Source: Bacteroidota bacterium
GTDB lineage: Bacteria > Bacteroidota > Bacteroidia > Cytophagales > Cyclobacteriaceae
Length of the DNA stretch: 64,000 nt
Assembly: GCA_018266435.1 (NCBI GenBank)
Contig: JAFEAL010000014.1
Span: 59,282-123,281, forward strand
Direction of reading: 5' to 3'
The position numbers were made by a program, and so were the translations under genes. Positions 1 to 8,055 of this stretch are shown piece after piece (positions within the stretch are counted from its first letter, which is position 1; each line of letters starts with the position of its first letter). The notes below the pieces were generated by a model, which had not been told where the DNA came from, searched no databases, and saw only the letters and a list, made by a program, of their open reading frames with translations.

Positions 1-1
1 C

Positions 2-1174
2 ATCGGTAACTCGGGCCCGCTGCCTCCGGCTATTGCCACGGCAGTTGATAAAGGCGAATTAGTGGTAGCCTCCGTTCTTTCGGGCAATCGTAATTTTGAA
101 GCCCGTGTGCACCCACAGGTGAAAATGAATTTCCTCATGTCACCCATGCTGGTTGTAGCTTATGCCTTGGCAGGAAGAGTAGATATTGACTTAATCAATG
201 ACCCGATTGATTATGACCCCAACGGCCAGCCGGTATATTTAAAAGACATCTGGCCTACACGCGAGGAGATTCATAAAACCATTAACGAATGTATGAAGCA
301 AGGAGACTTTGAGGAAGTGTACGATGTGATTTTTGATGGCTCTGCAGATTGGCAAAACCTAAACGTAAAACTCGATCAGAATTTTGAATGGGATCAAAAT
401 TCCACTTACATCCGCGAAGCACCCTTCTTCGAAAATCTAAATGCCACACCCGATGCGGTTACCGATATTGCCGGGGCAAAAGTGTTACTCTATTTAGGTG
501 ATTCCGTTACAACTGATCATATCTCACCTGCCGGATCATTTAAAGAATCATCTGCCGCGGGTACTTACCTTATCAACAAAGGAATAGTAAAAGATGAGTT
601 TAACTCGTACGGTTCACGCAGAGGCAACCACGAAGTGATGATGCGCGGAACTTTTGCCAACGTACGAATCAAAAATAAAATTGCCGATAAAGAAGGAGGC
701 TTCAGCCGCTACCTGCCCACCGGTGAAGTGAAAACCGTTTTTGAGGTGGCCATGCACTACCAAAAAGACAAAACACCTTTGATCATTCTGGCAGGCAAGG
801 AATACGGCTCAGGTTCATCGCGCGACTGGGCAGCGAAAGGAACATTTCTGCTCGGGGTAAAAGCCGTGATTGCCGAAAGCTATGAACGAATTCACCGAAG
901 CAACTTAGTGGGCATGGGTATAGCACCCTTAGTATTTACCAACGGACAAAATGCCGCTTCACTGGGTTTAGACGGAACAGAAACATTTGCTATCAACGGG
1001 CTGGCCGATAAACTGACTCCACACAAAATGCTCAATGTAAAGGCGGTTCACCCGTCAGGCAAAGAAACCAATTTCAACGCAGAAGCCAGGTTAGATTCTG
1101 CCATTGAAATAGAATACTATAAGAACCAGGGTATTCTTCAGTATGTGCTGAGAGATTACCTGAAAAAGGGTTGA
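2..1174 (+). CDS. acn: aconitate hydratase, C-terminal part (5' end outside window)
   Basis: This is the TCA-cycle enzyme that interconverts citrate and isocitrate through a 4Fe-4S cluster. The reading frame is open from base 2, so the N-terminal half lies off the left edge. The first residues, IGNSGPLPPAIATA, normally follow the last cluster cysteine (CIGNSGP), which is just outside. The C-terminal swivel domain is complete: GDSVTTDHISPAGS near window residue 165, SRRGNHEVMMRG, and the active-site segment KEYGSGSSRDWAAKG followed by ESYERIHRSNLVGMG. The frame ends in TGA. The family assignment is certain from these motifs. The choice between AcnA-like and mitochondrial-like subfamily needs the missing half. 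Confidence 0.97.
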   Translation: MGNSGPLPPAIATAVDKGELVVASVLSGNRNFEARVHPQVKMNFLMSPMLVVAYALAGRVDIDLINDPIDYDPNGQPVYLKDIWPTREEIHKTINECMKQGDFEEVYDVIFDGSADWQNLNVKLDQNFEWDQNSTYIREAPFFENLNATPDAVTDIAGAKVLLYLGDSVTTDHISPAGSFKESSAAGTYLINKGIVKDEFNSYGSRRGNHEVMMRGTFANVRIKNKIADKEGGFSRYLPTGEVKTVFEVAMHYQKDKTPLIILAGKEYGSGSSRDWAAKGTFLLGVKAVIAESYERIHRSNLVGMGIAPLVFTNGQNAASLGLDGTETFAINGLADKLTPHKMLNVKAVHPSGKETNFNAEARLDSAIEIEYYKNQGILQYVLRDYLKKG

Positions 1175-1325
1175 TGAAAAGTGATGGTTGTGACTTAAGT
1201 TGCCTGAATGAGCAAAACGGTCAGAGCTTATCTCAAAATACGATGCCTTGCGCACAAGAAGCAATTATTTTGTATAACTCGTTTTCACGGAAACAAAAAC
1301 GCAACCTCGCTGGTTACGCGACAAT

Positions 1326-1333
1326 TATCTTTG
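1326..1333 (+). promoter_or_regulatory. probable -7 promoter box for the SMUG2-like gene
   Basis: TATCTTTG is an exact match to the Bacteroidota -7 consensus TAnnTTTG. It lies 25 bases before the ATG at 1359. No TTG sits at the expected 19-base spacing upstream, so the -33 element is weak or absent. Confidence 0.4.
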
Positions 1334-1358
1334 TAAGATTGCCACCCACTTTTACAGC

Positions 1359-2054
1359 ATGAGCCCAAAACTGACCGTTGCCCATCACGTCATTGCATTT
1401 AATAAAAACTTATCGTACTCCGGAAAGTTACCGGCTAATTTCCGGGTGTTGAATCCTTTTTCAGATAACCCCGAAACGATGGAGGTAATGAAAAAATTTT
1501 ATAGTAAATATTATAACGACAGCAAGAAACGCAAATTCATCCTCGGCATCAATCCCGGGCGTCATGGGGCAGGTGTTACCGGAATTCCTTTTACTGATAC
1601 TAAACGATTGCAAAGTGTATGCAACATTGAAATGAAATCAGTAGCCACACATGAAGTGTCTTCTGTTTTTGTGTACGATATGATTGAACATTTTGGCGGA
1701 GTTAATTCTTTTTATAAAACATTTTACATCAACTCGGCTTTTCCTTTGGCTATTGTAAAAAAAACAAAAGGCGGGGTGTGGCTTAATGCCAATTACTACG
1801 ATGATCAATTGCTTTTTGAAAATGTAAAAGAGTTTATGATAGAATCTTTGCAGAAACAGATCAGTCTGGGGCTGGATACATCAGAGGTGTTTATTTGGGG
1901 AAAGAAAAATGCTGATTTTATCGAACGGCTAAATACTGAAAAAAAATTATTTCAGAAACTGACTGTACTGGAACATCCGCGGTTTATCCAGCAATATAAA
2001 TCGAGAGAAAAACAAGCATATATTGATAAGTACCTTCGGGCATTTGGTCAATGA
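1359..2054 (+). CDS. SMUG2-type uracil-DNA glycosylase family protein (DUF4918)
   Basis: The 231-residue protein resembles the DUF4918 branch of the uracil-DNA glycosylase superfamily, known as SMUG2-like from Bacteroidota. Such enzymes cut uracil or other damaged bases from DNA to start base-excision repair. The active-site motif A region GINPGRHGAGVTGIPFTD is at residues 63-80. EHPRF near residue 205 is placed where the second catalytic loop (HPSP-like) belongs. It has no signal peptide and is expected in the cytoplasm. It begins a run of plus-strand genes with DUF488 and a Tudor-like protein. Family membership is well supported by the motif. Substrate range is inferred. Confidence 0.8.
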   Translation: MSPKLTVAHHVIAFNKNLSYSGKLPANFRVLNPFSDNPETMEVMKKFYSKYYNDSKKRKFILGINPGRHGAGVTGIPFTDTKRLQSVCNIEMKSVATHEVSSVFVYDMIEHFGGVNSFYKTFYINSAFPLAIVKKTKGGVWLNANYYDDQLLFENVKEFMIESLQKQISLGLDTSEVFIWGKKNADFIERLNTEKKLFQKLTVLEHPRFIQQYKSREKQAYIDKYLRAFGQ

Positions 2055-2092
2055 CGCTTGTCAATGCCAAGAGATAAAAACACCAGCGCCCA

Positions 2093-2650
2093 ATGCAGAC
2101 ACCACTAAAACATACCGTTTACACCATTGGCCACTCTACCCGCAGCATCGAAGAATTTATCGCCTTGTTGCAATCATTTGACATACATCACCTGATCGAC
2201 ATCCGCAGTTTTCCCGGTTCGCGCAAATTTCCTCAGTTTAATAAAGAAAATTTACAAGCAACTGTAAGAGACCGTGGAATGATGTACACCCACCTGAGCG
2301 ATTTAGGAGGCAGAAGAAAGGCAAAGAAGCATTCAATAAACAACCGATGGCACAATGAGTCCTTCAGAGGCTATGCCGATTATATGGGAACTCAAAATTT
2401 TGAAACAGGCATTGTCGCATTGCAAGAGATAGCCGCTAACCAACCCTCAGCCTACATGTGCTCCGAAGCCGTGTGGTGGCGCTGCCACCGGTCGTTGATT
2501 TCCGATTACCTGAAAGCAAAAGGCTGGAACGTGCAGCACATCATGGCTCAAAACAACGCTGAAGAGCACCCCTACACTTCACCGGCACGGGTAGTGGGCG
2601 ACCGTATTTTTTATTCTGATGAAAGTTTATTTAGCCCAGGTATTTTGTGA
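2093..2650 (+). CDS. DUF488 family protein
   Basis: A 185-residue soluble protein of the DUF488 family. Its hallmarks are TIGHSTRS at residues 11-18, DIRSFPGSRKFPQFN at 36-50, and the pair C123 and CHR at 131-133 in a segment reading CSEAVWWRCHR. The family is widespread, its biochemical role is not settled, and conserved Cys/His/Arg residues suggest an enzyme. It starts 38 bases after the SMUG2-like gene. Its stop overlaps the GTG of the next gene by four bases (GTGA), so translational coupling is likely. Confidence 0.88.
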   Translation: MQTPLKHTVYTIGHSTRSIEEFIALLQSFDIHHLIDIRSFPGSRKFPQFNKENLQATVRDRGMMYTHLSDLGGRRKAKKHSINNRWHNESFRGYADYMGTQNFETGIVALQEIAANQPSAYMCSEAVWWRCHRSLISDYLKAKGWNVQHIMAQNNAEEHPYTSPARVVGDRIFYSDESLFSPGIL

Positions 2651-2856
2651 AAACGAAATTTAAGATAGGTGATCACGTCTGTTGGAGTTCTGAAGCAGGA
2701 AAGGTTTCGGGAATCATCAGTAAGGTGCATACAAAGAATTTTAACTACAAAGGCTACACCCATCATGCCACTGAAGATGATCCGCAGTATGAAATTAAAA
2801 GCGATAAATCAGACCATGTTGCCGCCCATAAAGGATCTGCCCTGACCAAATTGTGA
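2647..2856 (+). CDS. DUF2945 (hypervirulence-associated Tudor-like domain) protein
   Basis: A 69-residue protein beginning at a GTG that overlaps the DUF488 stop codon. KFKIGDHVCWSSEAGKVSGIISKV is the small beta-barrel start typical of DUF2945/HVA1. The C-terminal half, with DPQYEIKSDKSDHVAAHKGSALTKL, matches the family end. The domain resembles Tudor/SH3 barrels. No function is established. The GTG start is chosen because no in-frame ATG precedes the conserved KFKIGD segment. Coupling to DUF488 suggests a shared role. Confidence 0.85.
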   Translation: MKTKFKIGDHVCWSSEAGKVSGIISKVHTKNFNYKGYTHHATEDDPQYEIKSDKSDHVAAHKGSALTKL

Positions 2857-2967
2857 TTCTGCTACAGCGGGCCTTCTATTTTATTTTCTGGCATTGTCAA
2901 TTAACAAAAAGTACAGTTCTTTGTGCACGTATAAAAGATAAAATACTCTTTTATATAACTAATAACC

Positions 2968-3336
2968 ATGAAAAACGAGAGAATGAATAGGCCGATTGTT
3001 TACTCATGCTCTGGGTGCTCAAGCGCAGCACAGATGGCAAATTACCTTGCCGTAAAACTGGACCGATCGGGGGCAGCAGAAATGTCGTGTATTGTTGGAG
3101 TGGGAGGGAACGTAAAAAAATTGGTAAGAACAGCCCAATCAGGCCGCACAATCGTAGTTATTGACGGTTGTCCGCTCGCTTGCTCCAAAGCTTGCCTGGA
3201 TAATCATAACCTTAAACCGGGTATTCACTTTGAACTCTCCCGGCAAGGGGTAAAGAAAAAACTACATGAGGATTTTGACCAAGAGCAAGCTGACCAGTTA
3301 TTTGAACAAATTAAAAATCAACTGCAGGGTTTGTAG
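2968..3336 (+). CDS. DGC-domain putative zinc-binding protein
   Basis: A 122-residue cytoplasmic protein of the DGC family, named for the Asp-Gly-Cys motif seen here at residues 66-68 in IDGCPLACSKAC. Cysteines at 14, 17, 41, 68, 72 and 76 are the expected metal ligands. The family is predicted to bind zinc and has no proven reaction. The start at 2968 gives MKNERMNRPI. A second ATG at 2983 (MNRPIVYS) is equally possible. It stands alone, 111 bases after the DUF2945 gene. Confidence 0.82.
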   Translation: MKNERMNRPIVYSCSGCSSAAQMANYLAVKLDRSGAAEMSCIVGVGGNVKKLVRTAQSGRTIVVIDGCPLACSKACLDNHNLKPGIHFELSRQGVKKKLHEDFDQEQADQLFEQIKNQLQGL

Positions 3337-3388
3337 GAACAAAAGGCTAACTAATCGTGAGAAAAAGTACACAGGCGGGCAAATGGAT

Positions 3389-3835
3389 TTATGGTTGATC
3401 TGACAGAAGCCACTCGGCATACGATGTAGGCGTTTCGTCCAGGCGTGCAGCAACCAACACCATTCCTTGTGGAAGCAACGGCTTTAATAGAGAAACAAAA
3501 TGCAGTAATAAGTTTTCGCAACTGGGTTGAAACGGTGTGGTGATCAGCCGCTCGTTTGTTTGTATAGATAGCGTATGCAGCAGCCGGGAGGATTTATTGA
3601 GAACCAATGAATGATCAAATTTTTCAAGGATTTCTTTTTTAACCAGTTTTTTTAAAATTCCAAAATCCATGACCATACCATCGTTTGGGTGGTCTTTTTC
3701 ATTTCTCACAGTACCTGATATAGTGATGCGCAGGTGGTAAGTGTGACCATGAATATTTTTGCACAACCCGTTGTAGCCCTCCAGGGCGTGAGCCATATCG
3801 AATGAAAAAATCTTGGTGATTCTGACAGTTGACAT
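3389..3835 (-). CDS. queD: 6-carboxytetrahydropterin synthase (QueD/PTPS family)
   Basis: A 148-residue pterin enzyme that converts dihydroneopterin triphosphate to 6-carboxytetrahydropterin on the queuosine/preQ0 route. Zinc ligands H16, H29 and H31 (MAHAL, NIHGHTY) and the catalytic C25 (GLCKNIHGH) are present. The family pattern MVMDFGILK, FDHSL at 73-77 and LDETPTSYAEW near the C terminus are also there. The other que genes are not in this window. A true pyruvoyl-tetrahydropterin synthase is a less likely alternative, since the CxxxHGH spacing suits QueD. Confidence 0.9.
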   Translation of the reverse strand: MSTVRITKIFSFDMAHALEGYNGLCKNIHGHTYHLRITISGTVRNEKDHPNDGMVMDFGILKKLVKKEILEKFDHSLVLNKSSRLLHTLSIQTNERLITTPFQPSCENLLLHFVSLLKPLLPQGMVLVAARLDETPTSYAEWLLSDQP

Positions 3836-4027
3836 CTGCTCGTAATTAATATTCGATAAGTAGCGTTTGTGCCGGGTTGCCTTGAACTATTAGACTTGCA
3901 TAAGCAACCAATGGGTCGCTGAAAGATAAGGGATAATTTTGTATTTTTTTTTGAAATGCCAAGGTTAACGTAGAGTTAGCCGTACAAAAATAAATTTCAA
4001 AACTATTGCCTGAGGTAACTGCAAAAT

Positions 4028-5455
4028 TTATTTTATTTTTTCTAAACAACGCTGAATCATGGCTACAGCCTTATCTACCGTTTCTTTTTTAGTACGGAAG
4101 GCCAGTAAGGCAATGCGTATCACATAGCGTCCGGTTATTACCGATGAACTTAAAAATACATCTCCGTCTGCATGGATGGCATCCATGAGTTGCTTATTTT
4201 TCTCATCGGCATCTGATTTAAAAGGATACCAAAAATAACTGACCGACAGATCTGGTTCAGGACCGAGGCTAAACCCCAACTTGCTCAGCCGTTGCCTGAA
4301 ATAGTGTATCAGCAATAATTTTTCTTCCAGGCAGGTGATGAAAGGATTGATGCCATGCAGTTGCAGGGGCAACCACAAGCGAAGCCCTCTGAAATGTTTG
4401 GTTAGCTCAGGTGAAACATTGGAAGGACTTTGAACTAACTCATTAGCGGCCGCATCTTGCATGTAGCTGGCGGCATAGTGGTTGGAGTGAAGCACGGCTG
4501 TTTTATCTTTTATCAATACGGCACCTAATCCGTAAGGAAGAAACATGCTTTTATGTGGATCGACAATCAAGGAATCAGCCCGTTCAATTCCTTTGAACTG
4601 TTCTTTTTTTGAGGTGAGAATAAAAAATCCACCGTAGGCAGCATCTACATGAAACCACAAATTGTGTTTCGCTGCCAGGTCGGCCATTTCATTCAGCGGG
4701 TCGATTGATCCTGTGTCGGTTGTGCCGGCCGTACCCACGATCAGAAAAGGATGCAGACCGTGGGCGATATCTGATTCAATAAGTTCATTCAGCGCCTGTA
4801 TTTTGATTTTGTGATGGTCATCCAATGGCACATAGCGAATGAGCACGTCTTCCAGGCCAATGATGCGCAAAGCCTTTTGTGCCGAATGATGTGCTTGCTC
4901 ACTTAAGTAAACTACACTTTGGCGGATACGTTCATTTTTTACTCCATATTTATCGCGGGCAGCAGTAAAAGCAATTAATGCTGAGATAGATCCGCCCGAG
5001 GTTAAGTTGCCCACTGCGCTGGCAGGAAAAGAGAAGACAGCTTTTAACCAGATAATGACTTCATTTTCAATAGTGACGGCACCGGGCGAGGCAAAATATA
5101 CACCAGCATAAGGATTGGTGACAGCCGCAATAAAATCGGCCAGGGCAGAAGTAAAAATACCTCCACCGGGAATGTAGCCCAGGTGAGTGCCAGAGGCTGC
5201 ATTGATTCCGGTTTCGGCTACTTCTTTTTGATAGATATCCAGAAGTTGAGCGAGCGAAATCTTTTGGTTAGTAATGGCCAGCGAGCCTGGTTTTCTTTCG
5301 CTAAAGCCTTTGACCTGGGCTAAACCCGAAATAAAACGATTGGCATAGACCGATACCTGTTGCACCATCTTATTTCTATCCGATTCAGTCAGGTCAAGTT
5401 CACTGCTTAATAAATTGAGTTCACTTAGTCTGCGAACAATTTCGTCTGTGCTCAT
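4028..5455 (-). CDS. PLP-dependent group II decarboxylase (aromatic-L-amino-acid type)
   Basis: A 475-residue fold-type I PLP enzyme that decarboxylates an amino acid, probably aromatic. Cofactor residues are visible: AHH at 188-190 for ring stacking, D271 in WFHVDAAYGG, and the Schiff-base lysine K302 in VDPHKSMFLPYG. The start at 5455 (MSTDEIVRRL) was chosen because the longer reading frame adds a hydrophobic stretch that overlaps the upstream gene. The gene follows the AhpD-like gene with a 41-base gap, so the two probably form an operon. Exact substrate is not determined by the sequence. Confidence 0.9.
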   Translation of the reverse strand: MSTDEIVRRLSELNLLSSELDLTESDRNKMVQQVSVYANRFISGLAQVKGFSERKPGSLAITNQKISLAQLLDIYQKEVAETGINAASGTHLGYIPGGGIFTSALADFIAAVTNPYAGVYFASPGAVTIENEVIIWLKAVFSFPASAVGNLTSGGSISALIAFTAARDKYGVKNERIRQSVVYLSEQAHHSAQKALRIIGLEDVLIRYVPLDDHHKIKIQALNELIESDIAHGLHPFLIVGTAGTTDTGSIDPLNEMADLAAKHNLWFHVDAAYGGFFILTSKKEQFKGIERADSLIVDPHKSMFLPYGLGAVLIKDKTAVLHSNHYAASYMQDAAANELVQSPSNVSPELTKHFRGLRLWLPLQLHGINPFITCLEEKLLLIHYFRQRLSKLGFSLGPEPDLSVSYFWYPFKSDADEKNKQLMDAIHADGDVFLSSSVITGRYVIRIALLAFRTKKETVDKAVAMIQRCLEKIK

Positions 5456-5496
5456 GCTAAAATAGAAAATGAAAAAGAATGTAATTAAACGATTTA

Positions 5497-5934
5497 TTAA
5501 TCCAAGGGCGTTCTTGCGGTGATGGCAATCCGGTTCCATCCGTTGATGACCACTACCGCCATGATTACGGCTGCCATCTCATTTTCAGACAAGTGGGTAG
5601 CGGCTTTTTGATAGATTTCATCGGGTACGTGGTTATTGGAAATTAACGTCATGCATTCGGTGAGCTCCAGAACCGCTCTTTCTTTTTCGGTATAGAGATC
5701 TGTTTCGCGCCAGGCATCCAATAAAAAAAGACGCTGGGCAGTTTCGCCCATCTTCAGAGCTTCGTTGGTGTGCATGTTGATGCAGTAAGCACATCCGTTG
5801 ATTTGAGAAGCCCTTGTTTTAATGAGTTTGTACAATTTTTTATCCAGCTCACTTTGGGCGATATATTTTTCCAAAGCCAGCATAGCCTCGTAAGCGGTCG
5901 GAGCTATTTTTGATACATTAATTCTGCTTTCCAT
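5497..5934 (-). CDS. AhpD-like carboxymuconolactone decarboxylase family protein
   Basis: A 145-residue helical protein of the CMD/AhpD family. The redox motif GCAYCINMH (C48, C51, H55) is the alkylhydroperoxidase signature of AhpD-like proteins. The flanking LYKLIKTRASQINGCAYC and the C-terminal IMAVVVINGWNRIA fit the family. Such proteins reduce peroxides or act as small thiol oxidoreductases in the cytoplasm. It precedes the PLP decarboxylase on the same strand. A shared role is inferred from gene order only. Confidence 0.9.
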   Translation of the reverse strand: MESRINVSKIAPTAYEAMLALEKYIAQSELDKKLYKLIKTRASQINGCAYCINMHTNEALKMGETAQRLFLLDAWRETDLYTEKERAVLELTECMTLISNNHVPDEIYQKAATHLSENEMAAVIMAVVVINGWNRIAITARTPLD

Positions 5935-6066
5935 GGTATGATTTGATTTAGAAACGATGCGCTTGTAAAAATAAGAAGTACACGCAAACTATCTAACCCA
6001 AATTACACAGCAGAAGTTTCTGAGTGGTCAACTCAACTTTATTAGTTTGGAAAACTACCTACAAAG

Positions 6067-6453
6067 TTAGAGCCGCTCAATCACGCGCTGTAGTTTACCG
6101 CGTACTTGTGTGGCAATACTTTCCAGCGATTTATTTTCAACTGCCTGCATGGAAGCAACCGGATCCACGGCCGATACCTCAATGTTTCCATTGCCGGTTT
6201 CCTGCATGATTACATTGCAGGGCAACATGGTGCCGATATTTTTTTCGGCCTTCAGTGCCTCGTAGGCGAAGGTGGGATTGCAGGCGCCCAGAATCAAGTA
6301 AGGCCGCAGGGTTACATCCAGTTTTTTTTTCAACGTAGCCTGCATGTCTATTTCGGTTAGTATCCCAAACCCTTCTTCTTTCAATGCTTCGGCAACCTTT
6401 TCTTTTGTTTGAGCCCAATTGCCGGTTACTGTTTTTGAAAAATAGTACGCCAT
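6067..6453 (-). CDS. DUF302 domain protein
   Basis: A 128-residue DUF302 protein. The start at 6453 gives MAYYFSKTVTGNWAQTKEKV, the usual beginning of the domain, so the longer frame from 6498 is not used. GFGILTEIDMQATLKKKLD and LGACNPTFAYEAL are conserved DUF302 segments, followed by MLPCNVIMQE. The family forms small dimers of unknown function, often next to redox or metal genes. An inverted repeat lies about 45 bases upstream. Confidence 0.9.
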   Translation of the reverse strand: MAYYFSKTVTGNWAQTKEKVAEALKEEGFGILTEIDMQATLKKKLDVTLRPYLILGACNPTFAYEALKAEKNIGTMLPCNVIMQETGNGNIEVSAVDPVASMQAVENKSLESIATQVRGKLQRVIERL

Positions 6454-6496
6454 AATTTTTGTGGTTGATGATAACACAAAGGTGAGAGAATTAACC

Positions 6497-6513
6497 AAGT
6501 CACTGCGTGACTT
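6497..6513. promoter_or_regulatory. 7-bp-arm inverted repeat upstream of the DUF302 gene
   Basis: AAGTCAC-TGC-GTGACTT is a perfect inverted repeat with a three-base centre, lying 44-60 bases before the DUF302 start. The size and position suit a dimeric repressor or activator site. The cognate regulator cannot be named. Confidence 0.4.
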
Positions 6514-6554
6514 AAGTTACATTACCTGTGATGAGTAGAAAGTATTGGGTAGCC

Positions 6555-7160
6555 TTATACCTTTTCCGGGCGATTGAAAAACAAAGCCTGGCTATCGGCA
6601 GATTTATGCATGGCTTGGATGACAGAGGGCAGGGGTGCTAAAAAAACATCAGCATAATCTACTTCGCCCAGCTCGGTGCGGATCGGATAAGCTAATTTTT
6701 CTGTGTCAGTGGAAAATTGAGAATTAACACCCGGTTTGTTTCCTCTGGGGTCTATCCTAAACCATCCTGTTTCTTTTAGGTAGACAGCATTTAATCCATG
6801 CAGCGCATACCCCGAATCAATTGTGTTTTTTCGCAACACGCGCTGGTAGCAAAACCCGGTGGGTATGCCCATGCCACGCAGCAAGGAGGCCAGCAGGTGT
6901 GCTTTGGCAAAACAAATGCCTTCTTTCTTTTTTAATACATCTTCCGCTTCAATGGTTATGATACTGCTTTTAGTGTCAAATGAGTGGGCGATTTCATCAC
7001 GGGCTACTTCAAAAGCAATTTTTGCGCGCTCGCGCAATGAAGAGGCCTGAGATTCTATACGTTTTATTTCTTGCCGGACTAAGGGTGTGTTGAATTGGAT
7101 TACCGGTGAAATTTCTTTGAGGTAATCTTCTGTGTTGGTTGATTCTAACCGCAATTTCAT
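6555..7160 (-). CDS. transglutaminase-like (cysteine protease fold) protein
   Basis: A 201-residue protein with the transglutaminase-like core. The catalytic triad is visible as C83 in GICFAKAHLL, H121 in LHGLNAVYL and D137 in RIDPRGN. No signal peptide is seen, so it is probably cytoplasmic. Bacterial members act as peptidases or amidases, and the substrate here is unknown. A perfect -7 box (TAAATTTG read on the minus strand, 7185-7192) lies 24 bases upstream without a clear -33 element. Confidence 0.82.
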   Translation of the reverse strand: MKLRLESTNTEDYLKEISPVIQFNTPLVRQEIKRIESQASSLRERAKIAFEVARDEIAHSFDTKSSIITIEAEDVLKKKEGICFAKAHLLASLLRGMGIPTGFCYQRVLRKNTIDSGYALHGLNAVYLKETGWFRIDPRGNKPGVNSQFSTDTEKLAYPIRTELGEVDYADVFLAPLPSVIQAMHKSADSQALFFNRPEKV

Positions 7161-7483
7161 GGTCGTATTTTTTTTAGTTCAAGGCAAATTTACTCTGTAC
7201 AAAAAAATTCTGGCAGAACTTACAGGAAAACACCAATGGCACATAAAAAGTTTTTTACTGTGATTCGTTTTTTTTTAGAACACAAAAATCAAACCAGTCC
7301 ACCCAAATGCGATTTGCTTCCGTCCAGAGACATTCCCGATCAATTTATCTTTTATTTTTTGGTTGACTTTCCGGGTGTTGTTATTATTGAGAGATTTGTA
7401 GCCACAACAGACACCCGCCTCTTGGTCAGCTACCGGGTATCGTGCACTGTAACAGGCGAGTAATCGTTATAAAATTCTAAATC
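7161..7483. other. intergenic region between divergent genes
   Basis: The region is 323 bases long, between the transglutaminase-like gene and the DUF2269 gene. Apart from the -7 box noted for the minus-strand gene, it holds a 75-codon plus-strand open frame at 7236-7463. That frame has no recognisable domain and an odd composition (runs of Phe, scattered Cys/Pro). I treat it as non-coding. Confidence 0.5.
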
Positions 7484-7936
7484 ATGACCTTGTATAAATT
7501 GCTTGTGTTAATTCATGTTTTCTCAGCCATTTTAGGGTTGGGGCCCGGCTTTGTGATGATCTACATTGTGACCAAAGCAACCACCCTGACTGAATTACGT
7601 CATGCGTATTTCATTCGCAACCGGCTGCACAACTTTGTAATGGTGGGCGGCACACTGTTGTTGATTACCGGTTTGGCCATGGGGTCAATCACTCCGTATT
7701 TATTTCGTACCGGATGGTACGTAACAAGTTTAATTCTGTTTTTAATTGCGTTGGCATTTGGGCCGTTGATTCTCTCGCCTCGCTCAAAACCAGTTAAAGC
7801 ATTGTTAATAAACCATGTGGGTGATGAAATACCTAAGGAATATTATACGTTGGCCAAAAAATTGTTTTTTTACGAACGGATCGAAAATTTGATTTTTCTG
7901 GTTGTAATTATACTCATGGTTTGGAAGCCGTTTTAA
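7484..7936 (+). CDS. DUF2269 family integral membrane protein
   Basis: A 150-residue protein with four predicted membrane helices at about residues 3-26, 50-68, 78-96 and 130-148. YKLLVLIHVFSAILGLGPGFVM with its early His, and the RNRLHNFVMVGGTLLLITGLAMG segment, are typical of DUF2269. The conserved membrane histidines suggest heme or metal binding, but this is inference. It opens the plus-strand group leading to the DUF2249 protein and MFS exporter, with a 119-base gap to the former. Confidence 0.82.
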   Translation: MTLYKLLVLIHVFSAILGLGPGFVMIYIVTKATTLTELRHAYFIRNRLHNFVMVGGTLLLITGLAMGSITPYLFRTGWYVTSLILFLIALAFGPLILSPRSKPVKALLINHVGDEIPKEYYTLAKKLFFYERIENLIFLVVIILMVWKPF

Positions 7937-8055
7937 AAAGGCCTGAAAAGACAGGCAGCTTGTTTGATAACAGAATACCGATCGGGCCAAATCATTTATT
8001 CTGAAGTAAACATAGAATAAAAGATAAAGTTGATGTGAATAAAAAAACTAATGCA

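Noticed and set aside
1171..1362. 63-codon open frame after aconitase
   Set aside because: It has no domain, contains the promoter -7 box of the next gene, and overlaps that gene's start.
3846..4049. 67-codon minus-strand frame between queD and the decarboxylase
   Set aside because: It overlaps the decarboxylase 3' end, has no recognisable sequence and no start context.
6106..6418. Frames overlapping the DUF302 gene on both strands
   Set aside because: They are shadows of a clear DUF302 coding region.
7236..7463. 75-codon plus-strand frame
   Set aside because: Composition is unlike nearby proteins, with no motif and no conserved start. Kept only as intergenic.
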